A DNA stretch of 64,000 nucleotides, from NCBI GenBank assembly GCA_027459765.1, contig DAIDHD010000053.1, forward strand, positions 1-64,000, in the 5' to 3' direction. Positions within the stretch are counted from its first letter, which is position 1; each line of letters starts with the position of its first letter. This document shows positions 17,601 to 26,179 of this stretch, one piece after another. Source of the DNA: Gammaproteobacteria bacterium. Lineage in GTDB: Bacteria; Pseudomonadota; Gammaproteobacteria; Steroidobacterales; Steroidobacteraceae. The notes under the pieces are model-generated. The model did no database searches. It saw only the letters and a program-made list of their open reading frames with translations, and was not told the DNA's origin. The translations under genes were made by a program, and so were the position numbers.

Positions 17601-18533
17601 ATGCGCGAGATAGGTCTGCCTTCCGGCAACGCCATCTGCTACTCGGGCTATCGGCACGGACAGAGTCCGGTCGAGCGCCGCTACCCGTCGCGCGAGGAAA
17701 TCGCCGAGGACCTGCGGATGATCGAACCGCATTGGCCGCTGATCCGCCTCTACGATTGCAGCCCGCACGCCGAACGGGTGCTCGAGGTGATTCGGCGCGA
17801 GAGGCTCGGCATCCGCGTCCTCCTGGGCGCAAATCTCGCCGCCGAACAGAGCAACGAGGCCTGTCCTTGGGGCGCGCATTACTCCGCCGCGGAACTCGAG
17901 GGCAACGTGCGGGACAACGACGCCGAGATCGAGCGGCTCGCCGGGCTTGCAGGCACCTACCCGGACATCGTATTCGCCGTCGCGGTGGGTAACGAGGCGA
18001 CCGTGGACTGGAGCGATCACATCGTGCCGGTGGCGCGTGTGCGCGAACTCGTGCGGCGAACGCGCGCGGCCGTCCGGCAGCCGATCACGGTGTGCGAGAA
18101 CTACGTCCCCTGGCAGGGGAAGCTGCGCGATCTGGTCGACGAGATCGACTTCATCTCGTTGCACACCTATCCGGTGTGGGAATCCAAGGGCATACACGAG
18201 GCGATCGGCTACACCGACGAGAATTTTCGCAGCGTCGCGCAGTTGTATCCCGGAGTGCCCGTGGTGATCAGCGAGGCGGGCTGGACCACGCGTTCCAACG
18301 GGCGCGGCATCCGCCCGGACAACGCCTCGGAGGAATTACAGGCGTCCTACTGCCGCGATCTCATCGGGTGGTCGCGAGAGCGGGGCGTGCTCACGTTCGT
18401 GTTCGAGGCCTTCGACGAACCCTGGAAGGGATCGCCGGATCCGTCGGAACCGGAGAAGCACTGGGGTCTTTTCACGGTCGATCGCAGGCCAAAGCGGGTC
18501 GTCCAGGAGCTGCTCGGCGCGGGATCCGTTTGA
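17601..18533 (+). CDS. GH17 beta-1,3-glucanase, cytoplasmic
   Basis: A 310-residue single-domain family 17 enzyme. Glu132 in AVGNEAT is the acid/base and Glu225 in VISEAGW the nucleophile; FVFEAFDEPWKG near the end matches the other GH17 domains here. There is no signal peptide. ATG 17601 follows the TGA of the fused gene directly and has GGAGAG just before that stop. It probably works with the fused GH17 and GH16 on imported beta-1,3-gluco-oligosaccharides. It is clearly diverged from the neighbouring fused GH17, so it is not a recent duplicate. Its stop codon lies inside the TTGACA box of the next promoter. Confidence 0.92.
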   Translation: MREIGLPSGNAICYSGYRHGQSPVERRYPSREEIAEDLRMIEPHWPLIRLYDCSPHAERVLEVIRRERLGIRVLLGANLAAEQSNEACPWGAHYSAAELEGNVRDNDAEIERLAGLAGTYPDIVFAVAVGNEATVDWSDHIVPVARVRELVRRTRAAVRQPITVCENYVPWQGKLRDLVDEIDFISLHTYPVWESKGIHEAIGYTDENFRSVAQLYPGVPVVISEAGWTTRSNGRGIRPDNASEELQASYCRDLIGWSRERGVLTFVFEAFDEPWKGSPDPSEPEKHWGLFTVDRRPKRVVQELLGAGSV

Positions 18534-18560
18534 CACGGTCCGATCCAGCTGTGCTAGATT
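18530..18560 (+). promoter_or_regulatory. promoter of the BIG2 lipoprotein
   Basis: TTGACA (18530-18535), overlapping the GH17 stop, is followed after 19 bases by TAGATT (18555-18560) with TGTGC before it. This copies the layout at 11637. Confidence 0.6.
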
Positions 18561-18565
18561 ATTTT

Positions 18566-18579
18566 TGAAAGCGCTTTCT
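18566..18579. promoter_or_regulatory. LacI-family operator 3
   Basis: TGAAAGCGCTTTCT is identical over 14 bases to operator 2 and sits at the same five-base distance from the -10-like box. It should place the lipoprotein gene under the local LacI regulator. Confidence 0.8.
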
Positions 18580-18662
18580 TGGAGAGGGGGGAGTTATCCA
18601 TGCAAGCCGCGCAGACGGGGACGCCTCGCCCATTATTCGAAGGACATCACGGGAGGCCATTC

Positions 18663-21296
18663 ATGAAGTTCGCCAGATTTTTCACCGTGTTCGCGCTGGT
18701 CGCGGGCGCCGCGACCGTGCTGCAGGGCTGTCAGCCGAAGGCGGCCACGGCACCGGGGCAACCCACGCTCGAATCGGTCGCCGTTGCGCCCAAGACGGTC
18801 ACGCTGAGCCCATCCGGCACGCAGGCGCTGAAGGTGACGGGGACGTTCAGCGACAATTCGACGCTGGATCTGACGTCGGCGGCCGCGTTTTCGAGCGACA
18901 ACGTCGCGGTGGCGACCGTGAGCGGGGCGGGAGTGATCACCGCCGTCGCCGCGGGTAGTCTGACGGCCCCGGGCACCGCGCATATTCTCGCGACCGTGAA
19001 CGGCAAGTCCGACACGGCGACCGTGACCGTGACGCCGCCGGGGCTGGTGTCGATCGCCGTGCAACCTGCGCAGCTGTCGCTCGCGGTCGGCGCCACCCAG
19101 GACTTGTCGGTGATCGGCACCTACAACCAGGGGGCGACGGCGGCGCTGACCACCGGCGAGACCTTTGCATCGGACCACACCAACGTGGCCACCGTCGATG
19201 CGAGCGGCAAAGTCACCGCCGTTGGGGCGGGAACGGCAACCATCACCGTCACCGACACAGCCTCGGGGCTGACGGCTACCGCATCGGTCACCGTGGCCGC
19301 GCCGCCGCCTGCGGCGAAGTTGGTATCGATCGCGGTGACGCCGACGAGCATTGCCCTCGCTGCGGGCGGCACACAGCAGCTCACCGTGACCGGCAAGTAC
19401 AGCGACGGCACCCAACTGCAATTGGCCGCCAGCGCCGAGAGCTTCGTCTCCTCGGCACCGGCCGTTGCCACGGTCAGTGCGGCCGGATTGGTGACCGCGG
19501 TTGCGACCGGAACGGCGACGATCACCGTGGTCGACACCGCCTCCGGGCTGGTGGCGGCGACCTCGCCGACGGTGACCGTGTCGACGACCACCGTGGCACC
19601 GACGCTGGTGTCGATCGCGTTGTCGCCGCTGACGGCGACGCTGGCCCCCGGCGCCACGCAGCAGCTGACGGTGATCGGCACCTACAGTGATAAATCGACC
19701 AAGACCCTGCCGGCGTCGGGTGAGACCTTCACGTCGCTCGCCACCGGCGTGGCCACGGTGAGCGCGACCGGACTCGTCACAGTCGCTGCCGGCGCCGCCA
19801 ACGGCGCCACCGCGACCATCACTGCGAAGGACGTCGCTTCGGGCGTCGCGACCACCACGGCCACCTCGACCGTCATCACGGTCTCCGCGCCGGCGACGAC
19901 CAACGTGCTGTCGACGGGTTTCAACTCCAATGGCACGACGACGACCTCCGTGTCCGGCCAGACCGGCACCTGGGCGGCGTATTTCGGCGGCAAGAACAAT
20001 CCCGCCGGCGGCAGCGGCGGTGGCTACGCGGACGCCAATCCGCCGGCGAATCCGAGCTACGAGTACGTGTATGTCCAGGACACGGCGGCGAACCTGGCTG
20101 GCTACACCTATCAGGGCATCACGATCACCGCTGCGACCGGTCAGACGGTGAGCGCTTCGGGCTACAACGCGTTGAGCTTCACGATGGGTGTTAATCCCGA
20201 GTGGTTCTCCTCGGGACCGGCCAACTTCGTGGTGATCCTCACGTCGAATGTGCCGGGCGTGTCGACCGGCGCGAGCGGCAATCCCGCCAACTGCAACCCG
20301 AAGGTGGCGGCGGTGGTGACTGCGAAGGCGAGCGCCTCGACCGCGTACAGCGTGCCGCTGACCGCGTTCACCAACGTGGTGCAGAACTGCGGCAACGCCA
20401 GCGTTACGCCGACGCAGATCCTCGCGGCGCCGATCGTATCGGTCGACTTCCAGGCCGACGGTGGCACCGCGGCCATCACCGCGAGCGGCCTGACCTCCAC
20501 CACCAACACCACGGTGCCGTTGTCGAGCAACGCGACGCTCTATCCGACCACCATCAGCGTGGCGGGTGGCGTGAGCTTTGCCAGCACCAGCACTGCGCCG
20601 GCGACGACCAACGTGCTGTCTACTGGGTTCAATGCCGCCGGCACGACGACGACCTCCGTGTCCGGCCAGACCGGTACCTGGGCGGCGTATTTCGGCGGCA
20701 AGAACAATCCCGCCGGCGGCAGCGGCGGTGGCTACGCGGACGCTAATCCGCCCGCGAATCCGAGCTACGAGTACGTGTATGTCCAGGATACGGCGGCGAA
20801 CCTGGCCGGCTACACCTATCAGGGCATCACGATCACCGCCGCGACGGGTCAGACGGTGGCAGCGGGCAGCAACCAGCATCTGAACTTCACGATGGGTGTT
20901 AATCCCGAGTGGTTCTCCTCGGGACCGGCCAACTTCGTGGTGATCCTCACGTCGAACGTGCCGGGCGTGTCGACCGGCGCGAGCGGCAATCCCGCCAACT
21001 GCAACCCGAAGGTGGCGGCGGTGGTGACGGCGACGGCGAGCGCCTCGACCGCGTACAGCGTGCCGCTGACCGCGTTCACCAACGTGGTGCAGAACTGCGG
21101 CAACGCCAGCGTTACGCCGACGCAGATCCTCGCGGCGCCCATCGTATCGGTCGACTTCCAGGCCGACGGCGGCACCGCGGCCATCACCGCGAGCGGCCTG
21201 ACCTCCACCACCAACACCACGGTGCCGTTGTCGAGCAACGCGACGCTCTATCCGACCACCATCAGCGTGGCGAGCGGGGTGAGCTTCGCGCCCTGA
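18663..21296 (+). CDS. large lipoprotein: four BIG2-like domains plus a duplicated C-terminal domain
   Basis: An 877-residue protein. Start ATG 18663 has GGGAGG 6 bases upstream and gives a clean lipoprotein signal with LQGC (Cys23). An in-frame ATG at 18600 also has GGGGGAG, but it would bury the signal behind 21 residues. Four bacterial Ig-like (BIG2) domains cover about 34-405, each with a VSIAVTPTSIALAAG-like opening and a VATVSAAGLVTAVA-like middle. Two nearly identical domains of about 235 residues follow (409-644 and 645-877), rich in Gly, Asn, Tyr and Trp, of no family I recognise. BIG2 stalks usually carry binding heads away from the cell. With operator 3 upstream, glucan capture is the likely role. 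Confidence 0.85.
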   Translation: MKFARFFTVFALVAGAATVLQGCQPKAATAPGQPTLESVAVAPKTVTLSPSGTQALKVTGTFSDNSTLDLTSAAAFSSDNVAVATVSGAGVITAVAAGSLTAPGTAHILATVNGKSDTATVTVTPPGLVSIAVQPAQLSLAVGATQDLSVIGTYNQGATAALTTGETFASDHTNVATVDASGKVTAVGAGTATITVTDTASGLTATASVTVAAPPPAAKLVSIAVTPTSIALAAGGTQQLTVTGKYSDGTQLQLAASAESFVSSAPAVATVSAAGLVTAVATGTATITVVDTASGLVAATSPTVTVSTTTVAPTLVSIALSPLTATLAPGATQQLTVIGTYSDKSTKTLPASGETFTSLATGVATVSATGLVTVAAGAANGATATITAKDVASGVATTTATSTVITVSAPATTNVLSTGFNSNGTTTTSVSGQTGTWAAYFGGKNNPAGGSGGGYADANPPANPSYEYVYVQDTAANLAGYTYQGITITAATGQTVSASGYNALSFTMGVNPEWFSSGPANFVVILTSNVPGVSTGASGNPANCNPKVAAVVTAKASASTAYSVPLTAFTNVVQNCGNASVTPTQILAAPIVSVDFQADGGTAAITASGLTSTTNTTVPLSSNATLYPTTISVAGGVSFASTSTAPATTNVLSTGFNAAGTTTTSVSGQTGTWAAYFGGKNNPAGGSGGGYADANPPANPSYEYVYVQDTAANLAGYTYQGITITAATGQTVAAGSNQHLNFTMGVNPEWFSSGPANFVVILTSNVPGVSTGASGNPANCNPKVAAVVTATASASTAYSVPLTAFTNVVQNCGNASVTPTQILAAPIVSVDFQADGGTAAITASGLTSTTNTTVPLSSNATLYPTTISVASGVSFAP
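19887..20594 (+). repeat. 708-bp tandem repeat, copy A
   Basis: Copy A begins GCGCCGGCGACGACC and encodes one full C-terminal domain. Copy B starts exactly 708 bases (236 codons) later. By eye the products differ at about a dozen positions, seven of them clustered after the GQTV motif. Confidence 0.9.
20595..21290 (+). repeat. 708-bp tandem repeat, copy B
   Basis: Copy B matches copy A almost base for base over long blocks, with the reading frame kept, and ends at the gene's last codons. The high DNA identity points to a recent or gene-converted duplication. Confidence 0.9.
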
Positions 21297-21341
21297 GGCG
21301 CCCGCGGCCGACCAACCCAACGTCCCTCCGTGGGACTTTGA

Positions 21342-21368
21342 CGGGCCCCTTCGGGGCCCGTTTTTTTT
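21342..21368 (+). terminator. rho-independent terminator after the BIG2 lipoprotein
   Basis: CGGGCCCC-TTC-GGGGCCCG forms a strong hairpin, directly followed by eight T residues. It closes the lipoprotein transcript and separates it from the TonB receptor gene. Confidence 0.9.
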
Positions 21369-21710
21369 CGCGCCCTCAAAGGCCACCAGAGCAAATGTGG
21401 CGTGGCCGCAACAGTGAATTCGAGCGCGGCGCGAGCGCCGCCGGACGGGTCGGGGGAGACCGGCCGTGCACCGCCTGTCGGTTGCAAATGGGATCGATTG
21501 CAATGCCGCAAGTGGCTGAATTCGCGGCTCGAGCGCTGTAGGGATCGCTTGTGCCGGGTTCGGCGCCCACCTGGTGAACTGGGTTAACCCACGCCATCGG
21601 ATAAAAATTCACGTCCGGCCGTTGTAAACGGGACACAACTCGTTCAACATCGCGCCCCGGCGAGATATATGAACGAGCGGTATCGCCGCCGCCTTTTTTG
21701 AGGGATGTCC
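21369..21710. other. intergenic region before the TonB receptor
   Basis: There is no gene here. The only structured element I see is a perfect 12-base palindrome, TGGGTTAACCCA, at 21580-21591. It could be an operator for a regulator other than the LacI protein, because no GAAAGCGCTT copy occurs here. An AT-richer stretch (ATAAAAATTC) begins at 21601. Confidence 0.5.
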
Positions 21711-24521
21711 ATGAGCAAACATGCATTCGACCTGCGAGCCGCAGGGCTTGCGGTCGCAGCGTCCATTTTCGGCTTCACGACCGCCTCGGCGGCCGTCGCC
21801 GATGCCGCCAAGGGCGGCAGCGACGCCGCGACCGGCGATACCAACGCCACCCAGCTCGAGGAGGTGGTCGTCACCGGTACTTCGATCAAGGGCCTGAACG
21901 CCGAGACCGCCCTGCCGGTGCAGGTGCTCAAGGCCGACGACATCGCGCGCACCGGCGCGGACAACGTCGAACAGCTGTTCCGTCAGCTCACGGCGGCGTC
22001 GAGCGCCGGCACCACGGTGGCCGCGCAGGCTACCGGGTTCGGGACTGGCTCCATCTCGACCGTCTCGCTGCGCGGCCTCGGCAGCGGCCGCACCCTGATC
22101 CTGATCAACGGCCGCCGCTCGGCGGTGTACGGCGGTGGCTCGATCGGCGTCGCCGGCGACTCGGTGGACATCAGCGCGATTCCGATCGCGGCGATCGAGC
22201 GCGTCGAAATCCTGAAAGACGGCGCCTCGGCCATCTACGGCAGCGACGCCATCGCGGGCGTCGTGAACTTCATCCTCAAGAAGGACTTCCGCGGCCTGCA
22301 GGTGGACGCGGGCGCCGGCACCCCGACGCGCGCGGGCGGTGGCCAGGAGCAGCACGCCTCCGTCTTCGGCGGCATGGGTGACCTCAAGACCGACGGCTTC
22401 AACATCGACGGCGGCATCAACTTCGAGCACATGACGGCGCTCGCCGGCAAGGACCGGAGTTTCGCCAGTCGCTACGCCCCGCAGTACGGCAACGACGTGA
22501 CCTCGACGTTCGCCTTCCCGGGCAACGTGACCGTTCCGGGCCACGGCTTCCTGAGCCCGGCCTTTCCGAATTGCGGACCGGCGTCGTTCGTCAGCCAGTA
22601 CTTCCCGGGCCGTTGCCGCCTCGACAACTCGCCCTACGATTCGCTGGAACCCGAGCAGCAGAAGCTGTCCGGCATGGTGAATGCGAGCCTGCGCGTGGGC
22701 GACAACGCCACGCTGTACGGCGAGGCGAGCTACTCGCAGGTGAAGACGCAGACGACGGTGCAGCCGGTGCTGCTCGGCCAGTTCGCCGCCAACCTGGCGC
22801 CGACCAACCCGTACGTGGCCTACCTCAACAACCTGCTGGCGACGCAGTATCCGACCTACAACTCCAAGGGTCTGCGCGGAACGAGCGCGTTCCTCCTGCC
22901 GCCCTCGAGCCCGTACTATCCCGCGGGATTCGCCGCCCAGTACGGCCTCACCGGGCAGCCGTTGAACGTGTCGTTCTTCCGGGACTTCCCCAACGGCCAG
23001 CGCCAAGAGGGTGACACCGCGGACACCTCGCGCGTGGTCGCCGGCATCAAGGGCACGGCCGGGGGCTGGGACTACGACACCGCGCTGCTGTTCAGCGGCG
23101 TCACGGTGAGCGACAACCTGTTCTCGGGCTTTGCGCAGTATTCCAAGATCCTGCCGCTGCTCGACCAGGGCAACATCAACCCGTTCGGTCCGACGACGGA
23201 TCCGACCCAGATCGCGGCGGCGAAGGCCACCGAGTTCGTCGGCACGGATTACTCGACCCGCACCTCGATCGCCAGCGCGAGCGGCACCGCGAGCCGTACG
23301 CTGTTCGACCTGCCGGCCGGTCCGCTGAAGGCGGCCGTCGGCGCCGAGTTCCGGCACGAGACCTTCAAGTTCGACCCGTCGGCGGCGGTGCAGGGAGGCG
23401 ACATCGCCGGCCTGGGCGGCAATCAGCTGCCTGAGTCCGCGGCCCGCAACGTCGAGTCGGCGTTCGTGGAGTTCAACGCGCCCATCGTGCAGCACCTCGA
23501 CGGTGACGTCGCGGTTCGCTACGACAACTATCAGCGCGTCGGCAGCACGGTGAACCCGAAGGCCTCGCTGCGGTGGCAGCCGGAGTCCTGGCTGTTGCTG
23601 CGTACCTCCGCGGGAACGGGCTTCCGGGCGCCCTCGCTCACCGACCTCTACGCGGCGCAGGCGACGAGCGTGACCTCCAACGGCACGCGCGACCCGATCC
23701 AGTGTCCGACCTTCAACGCCAACAACCCGGCCTGCAGCTTCCAGTTCAACACCATCACCGGTGGCAACCCGAACCTGCAGCCCGAGAAGTCGACCACGTT
23801 GACCTTCGGCACGGTGCTGCAGCCGATCGACAATCTGTCCATCGACCTCGACTCCTTCTGGATCTACCTGAAGGACTCGATCGTGGTCGGCGGCCTGCCG
23901 TACTCGTACTTCCTGCAGAACGCGCAGACCGCGACCCAGTACGCGTACCTGATTAACCGTGATGCCAACGGCAACATCGTCTCGATCGCGCAGACCAACC
24001 AGAACCTGTTCAAGACCAACGTGAGCGGCCTGGATTTCGACATCAAGTACGCCTTCAACCTGGGCAACGCCGGGCGGCTGAACCTGATGCTCGACGGCAC
24101 CTACTTCTACAAGTACGCCAGCCAGAACCCGGACGGAAGCTGGACCGGTCAGCTCGACCAGGGTCTCGGCTCGGGTGGCCTGATCTCGCGTGCTCGCTAC
24201 GTGGGCGTCGTCGACTACCAGGTCGGTTCCTGGGATGCGTCGCTCACCCAGAACTGGCAGAAGAAGTACCACGACTCGTTGTCCAACGTGACGCAGGTGG
24301 GTCGCGAAGTGTCGGCGTACGACACGGTCGACGGCCAGCTGTCCTATCTGGGCTTGGAGTCCTTCAAGTTCACGGTCGGCGCCCGCAACCTGTTCGACAA
24401 GAATCCGCCGTACGCCAACTACGCGGCCGCGGCGAACAACTTCATCGGCGGCTACGACCTGTCCTACGGCGATCCGCTGGGCCGGTTCGTGTACTTCAAC
24501 GTCACCTACAAGATGCACTGA
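21711..24521 (+). CDS. TonB-dependent outer-membrane receptor, probably for beta-glucan oligosaccharides
   Basis: A 936-residue receptor. ATG 21711 is placed 6 bases after AGGG; ATG 21705 is too close to it. A signal peptide is followed by a TonB-box-like LEEVVVTGTSI. The plug domain contains VSLRGLGSGRTLILINGRR and IYGSDAIAGVVNFILK. The barrel ends in GRFVYFNVTYKMH. No SusD partner is present, as usual in Proteobacteria. It is separated from the lipoprotein gene by a terminator and lacks the LacI operator. Assignment to glucan uptake rests on position only. A terminator follows the stop. Confidence 0.9.
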   Translation: MSKHAFDLRAAGLAVAASIFGFTTASAAVADAAKGGSDAATGDTNATQLEEVVVTGTSIKGLNAETALPVQVLKADDIARTGADNVEQLFRQLTAASSAGTTVAAQATGFGTGSISTVSLRGLGSGRTLILINGRRSAVYGGGSIGVAGDSVDISAIPIAAIERVEILKDGASAIYGSDAIAGVVNFILKKDFRGLQVDAGAGTPTRAGGGQEQHASVFGGMGDLKTDGFNIDGGINFEHMTALAGKDRSFASRYAPQYGNDVTSTFAFPGNVTVPGHGFLSPAFPNCGPASFVSQYFPGRCRLDNSPYDSLEPEQQKLSGMVNASLRVGDNATLYGEASYSQVKTQTTVQPVLLGQFAANLAPTNPYVAYLNNLLATQYPTYNSKGLRGTSAFLLPPSSPYYPAGFAAQYGLTGQPLNVSFFRDFPNGQRQEGDTADTSRVVAGIKGTAGGWDYDTALLFSGVTVSDNLFSGFAQYSKILPLLDQGNINPFGPTTDPTQIAAAKATEFVGTDYSTRTSIASASGTASRTLFDLPAGPLKAAVGAEFRHETFKFDPSAAVQGGDIAGLGGNQLPESAARNVESAFVEFNAPIVQHLDGDVAVRYDNYQRVGSTVNPKASLRWQPESWLLLRTSAGTGFRAPSLTDLYAAQATSVTSNGTRDPIQCPTFNANNPACSFQFNTITGGNPNLQPEKSTTLTFGTVLQPIDNLSIDLDSFWIYLKDSIVVGGLPYSYFLQNAQTATQYAYLINRDANGNIVSIAQTNQNLFKTNVSGLDFDIKYAFNLGNAGRLNLMLDGTYFYKYASQNPDGSWTGQLDQGLGSGGLISRARYVGVVDYQVGSWDASLTQNWQKKYHDSLSNVTQVGREVSAYDTVDGQLSYLGLESFKFTVGARNLFDKNPPYANYAAAANNFIGGYDLSYGDPLGRFVYFNVTYKMH

Positions 24522-24550
24522 TCCGCGCCCGCGGCGGATGGCGTTCGGGA

Positions 24551-24583
24551 GGGCCGGGCGGCAACGTCCGGCCCTTCTTTTTT
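24551..24583 (+). terminator. rho-independent terminator after the TonB receptor
   Basis: GGGCCGG and CCGGCCC pair around a ten-base loop, followed by TTCTTTTTT. Confidence 0.85.
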
Positions 24584-24644
24584 GGCGACCTGCGGGCGCG
24601 CAGCGGCTATCATTCGGCGAGGCTTCAAGCGAGGTCGTGCCGAG

Positions 24645-25007
24645 ATGGGATTCGACTGTTCGAAGTGTCCGGGATACTGCTGCAGCCACGGCCGCATCGC
24701 CGTGAGCGAGCACGACATCGCTCGGCTCGCCGGGCACTTCGGCGTCTCGGTGCGCACCGCGCGGCGGCGCTTCACCTACGCCTACAAGACCCGCGAAGCC
24801 GACGAACAGATCCTCCGGCACCGTCGTGACGACGTGTACAAGTCGGTGTGCCGGTTCCTCGACCCGAAGACGCGCCGCTGCACGGTGTACGAGGCGCGAC
24901 CCAACGTGTGCCGCAAGTACCCGTACGGCAATCGCTGTGGCTACTATGATTTCCTGAAGTTCGAGCGCGAGTTCCACGACGAGCCCGACTTCGTTCCCTC
25001 CGCCTGA
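24645..25007 (+). CDS. YkgJ-type cysteine-cluster protein
   Basis: A 120-residue soluble protein that opens with the MGFDCSKCPGYCC cluster and has further Cys residues in VCRFLDPKTRRCTVYEARPNVC and NRC. This pattern is the zinc- or iron-chelating domain of the YkgJ family, whose role is not established. ATG 24645 is chosen because the Cys cluster starts right after it in relatives. A longer frame from 24582 would run into the preceding terminator. The next gene starts 22 bases downstream, so they may be co-transcribed. Confidence 0.85.
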   Translation: MGFDCSKCPGYCCSHGRIAVSEHDIARLAGHFGVSVRTARRRFTYAYKTREADEQILRHRRDDVYKSVCRFLDPKTRRCTVYEARPNVCRKYPYGNRCGYYDFLKFEREFHDEPDFVPSA

Positions 25008-25029
25008 CCTGCTCCGCGAGGACCCTTCG

Positions 25030-26172
25030 ATGCACACCGTCCACCGTTTCGGCGCTCTGCTACTCGGTCTTGCCGCCGCGCTGCCCGCCGCGGCCGGCGA
25101 CCGGGTCGAGTCGCTGCTGCAATCCCTGGCCGACGCACCGGGGCCGTCCGGCTACGAGGAGGCGGTGCGGGCGCTGATGGTGAAGGAGATGAAACCCCTG
25201 GCGGCCGAAATCCGCTACGACGGCATGGGTTCGGTGATCGCTCGGCACGGCGACTCCGGCCCGCGGGTGATGCTGGATGCGCACATGGACGAACTCGGCG
25301 GCATCGTGCGTCGGGTGACCCCGGACGGCTTCCTGTCGATGCAGATGGTGGGCGGATGGCTCGACCAGGCGCTGGTCGACCAGCGCTGGGTGATCGTGGG
25401 TTCGAAGGGTACCGTGCACGCGGTGACCGGCATACGCGACATTCACGTGCTGCCGAGCGACGAGCGCAACCGTGTGTTCCGCCGCGACGAGTTGTTCCTC
25501 GACGTCGGCGCGAAGAACGCTGCGGAGGTGGCCGCGCTCGGGATCGAGCCGGGCGACCCGGTAGCGCCGGACGCGCCGTTCCGGGTGCTGAACGGCACCG
25601 GCCGGTATCTCGGCAAGGCCTGGGACGATCGGGTGGGGTGCGCCGTGGTGATCGAGGCGCTACGACGCCTGGCCGCCGCCGGGCATCCGAATGCGCTCTA
25701 CGTGGCGGCCACGACGCAGGAGGAGGTGGGCCTGCGCGGCGCGCATTCGGCGGCCGACGTGGTCAAGCCCGACGTGGGCATCTCCATCGAGGGCGGCGTC
25801 GCCGGCGACGTGCCGGGCGCACGGCCCGAGGAGACCCAGGCGAAGCTCGGTGCGGGTCCGGGTGTGTTCCTCTACGATTTCGACGAACAGCCCAATCGCC
25901 GCTTCGTGGCTCTCGTCAAGGAGGTCGCCAAGGCCGAACACATTCCCTTGCAGTTCGACCTGGTGAATGGCTACGGCGACGATTCCTCCGAGATCCAGAA
26001 ATCCAACGGTGGCGTGCCCACCGTGAACATCGTGGTGCCGGTGCGCTACACCCACGCCCACAACGGCATCCTCGAACGCGCCGACTTCGATCGCACCGTC
26101 GATCTGGTGGTGGCGCTGATCAAGCGCCTGGACGCCGCCGAGGTGCGGCACCTGCGCGACTTCGCGCCCTGA
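25030..26172 (+). CDS. M42-family metallopeptidase with signal peptide
   Basis: A 380-residue M42 aminopeptidase-like protein. Metal and catalytic motifs are DAHMDELG, KAWDDRVG, TTQEEVGLRG, SIEGG and the late YTHAHNG histidine. Family members are di-zinc aminopeptidases, sometimes mislabelled endoglucanase M. Here a clear signal peptide (HTVHRFGALLLGLAAALPAAA) sends it to the periplasm, whereas most M42 enzymes are cytosolic. The start ATG 25030 follows GCGAGGACCC at a good distance. The stop is 7 bases from that of the convergent lipoprotein gene. Confidence 0.88.
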   Translation: MHTVHRFGALLLGLAAALPAAAGDRVESLLQSLADAPGPSGYEEAVRALMVKEMKPLAAEIRYDGMGSVIARHGDSGPRVMLDAHMDELGGIVRRVTPDGFLSMQMVGGWLDQALVDQRWVIVGSKGTVHAVTGIRDIHVLPSDERNRVFRRDELFLDVGAKNAAEVAALGIEPGDPVAPDAPFRVLNGTGRYLGKAWDDRVGCAVVIEALRRLAAAGHPNALYVAATTQEEVGLRGAHSAADVVKPDVGISIEGGVAGDVPGARPEETQAKLGAGPGVFLYDFDEQPNRRFVALVKEVAKAEHIPLQFDLVNGYGDDSSEIQKSNGGVPTVNIVVPVRYTHAHNGILERADFDRTVDLVVALIKRLDAAEVRHLRDFAP

Positions 26173-26179
26173 TGCGCCG

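Noticed and set aside
19887-21290. CRISPR or mobile element as the source of the repeats
   Set aside because: The repeats are two long in-frame coding units with no spacers, terminal repeats or transposase.
18633-21503. 956-codon open frame antisense to the BIG2 lipoprotein
   Set aside because: Its repeats only mirror the sense duplication, and it crosses the rho-independent terminator.
21609-25037. 1142-codon open frame antisense to the TonB receptor
   Set aside because: It spans two plus-strand genes and a terminator and has no recognisable protein features.
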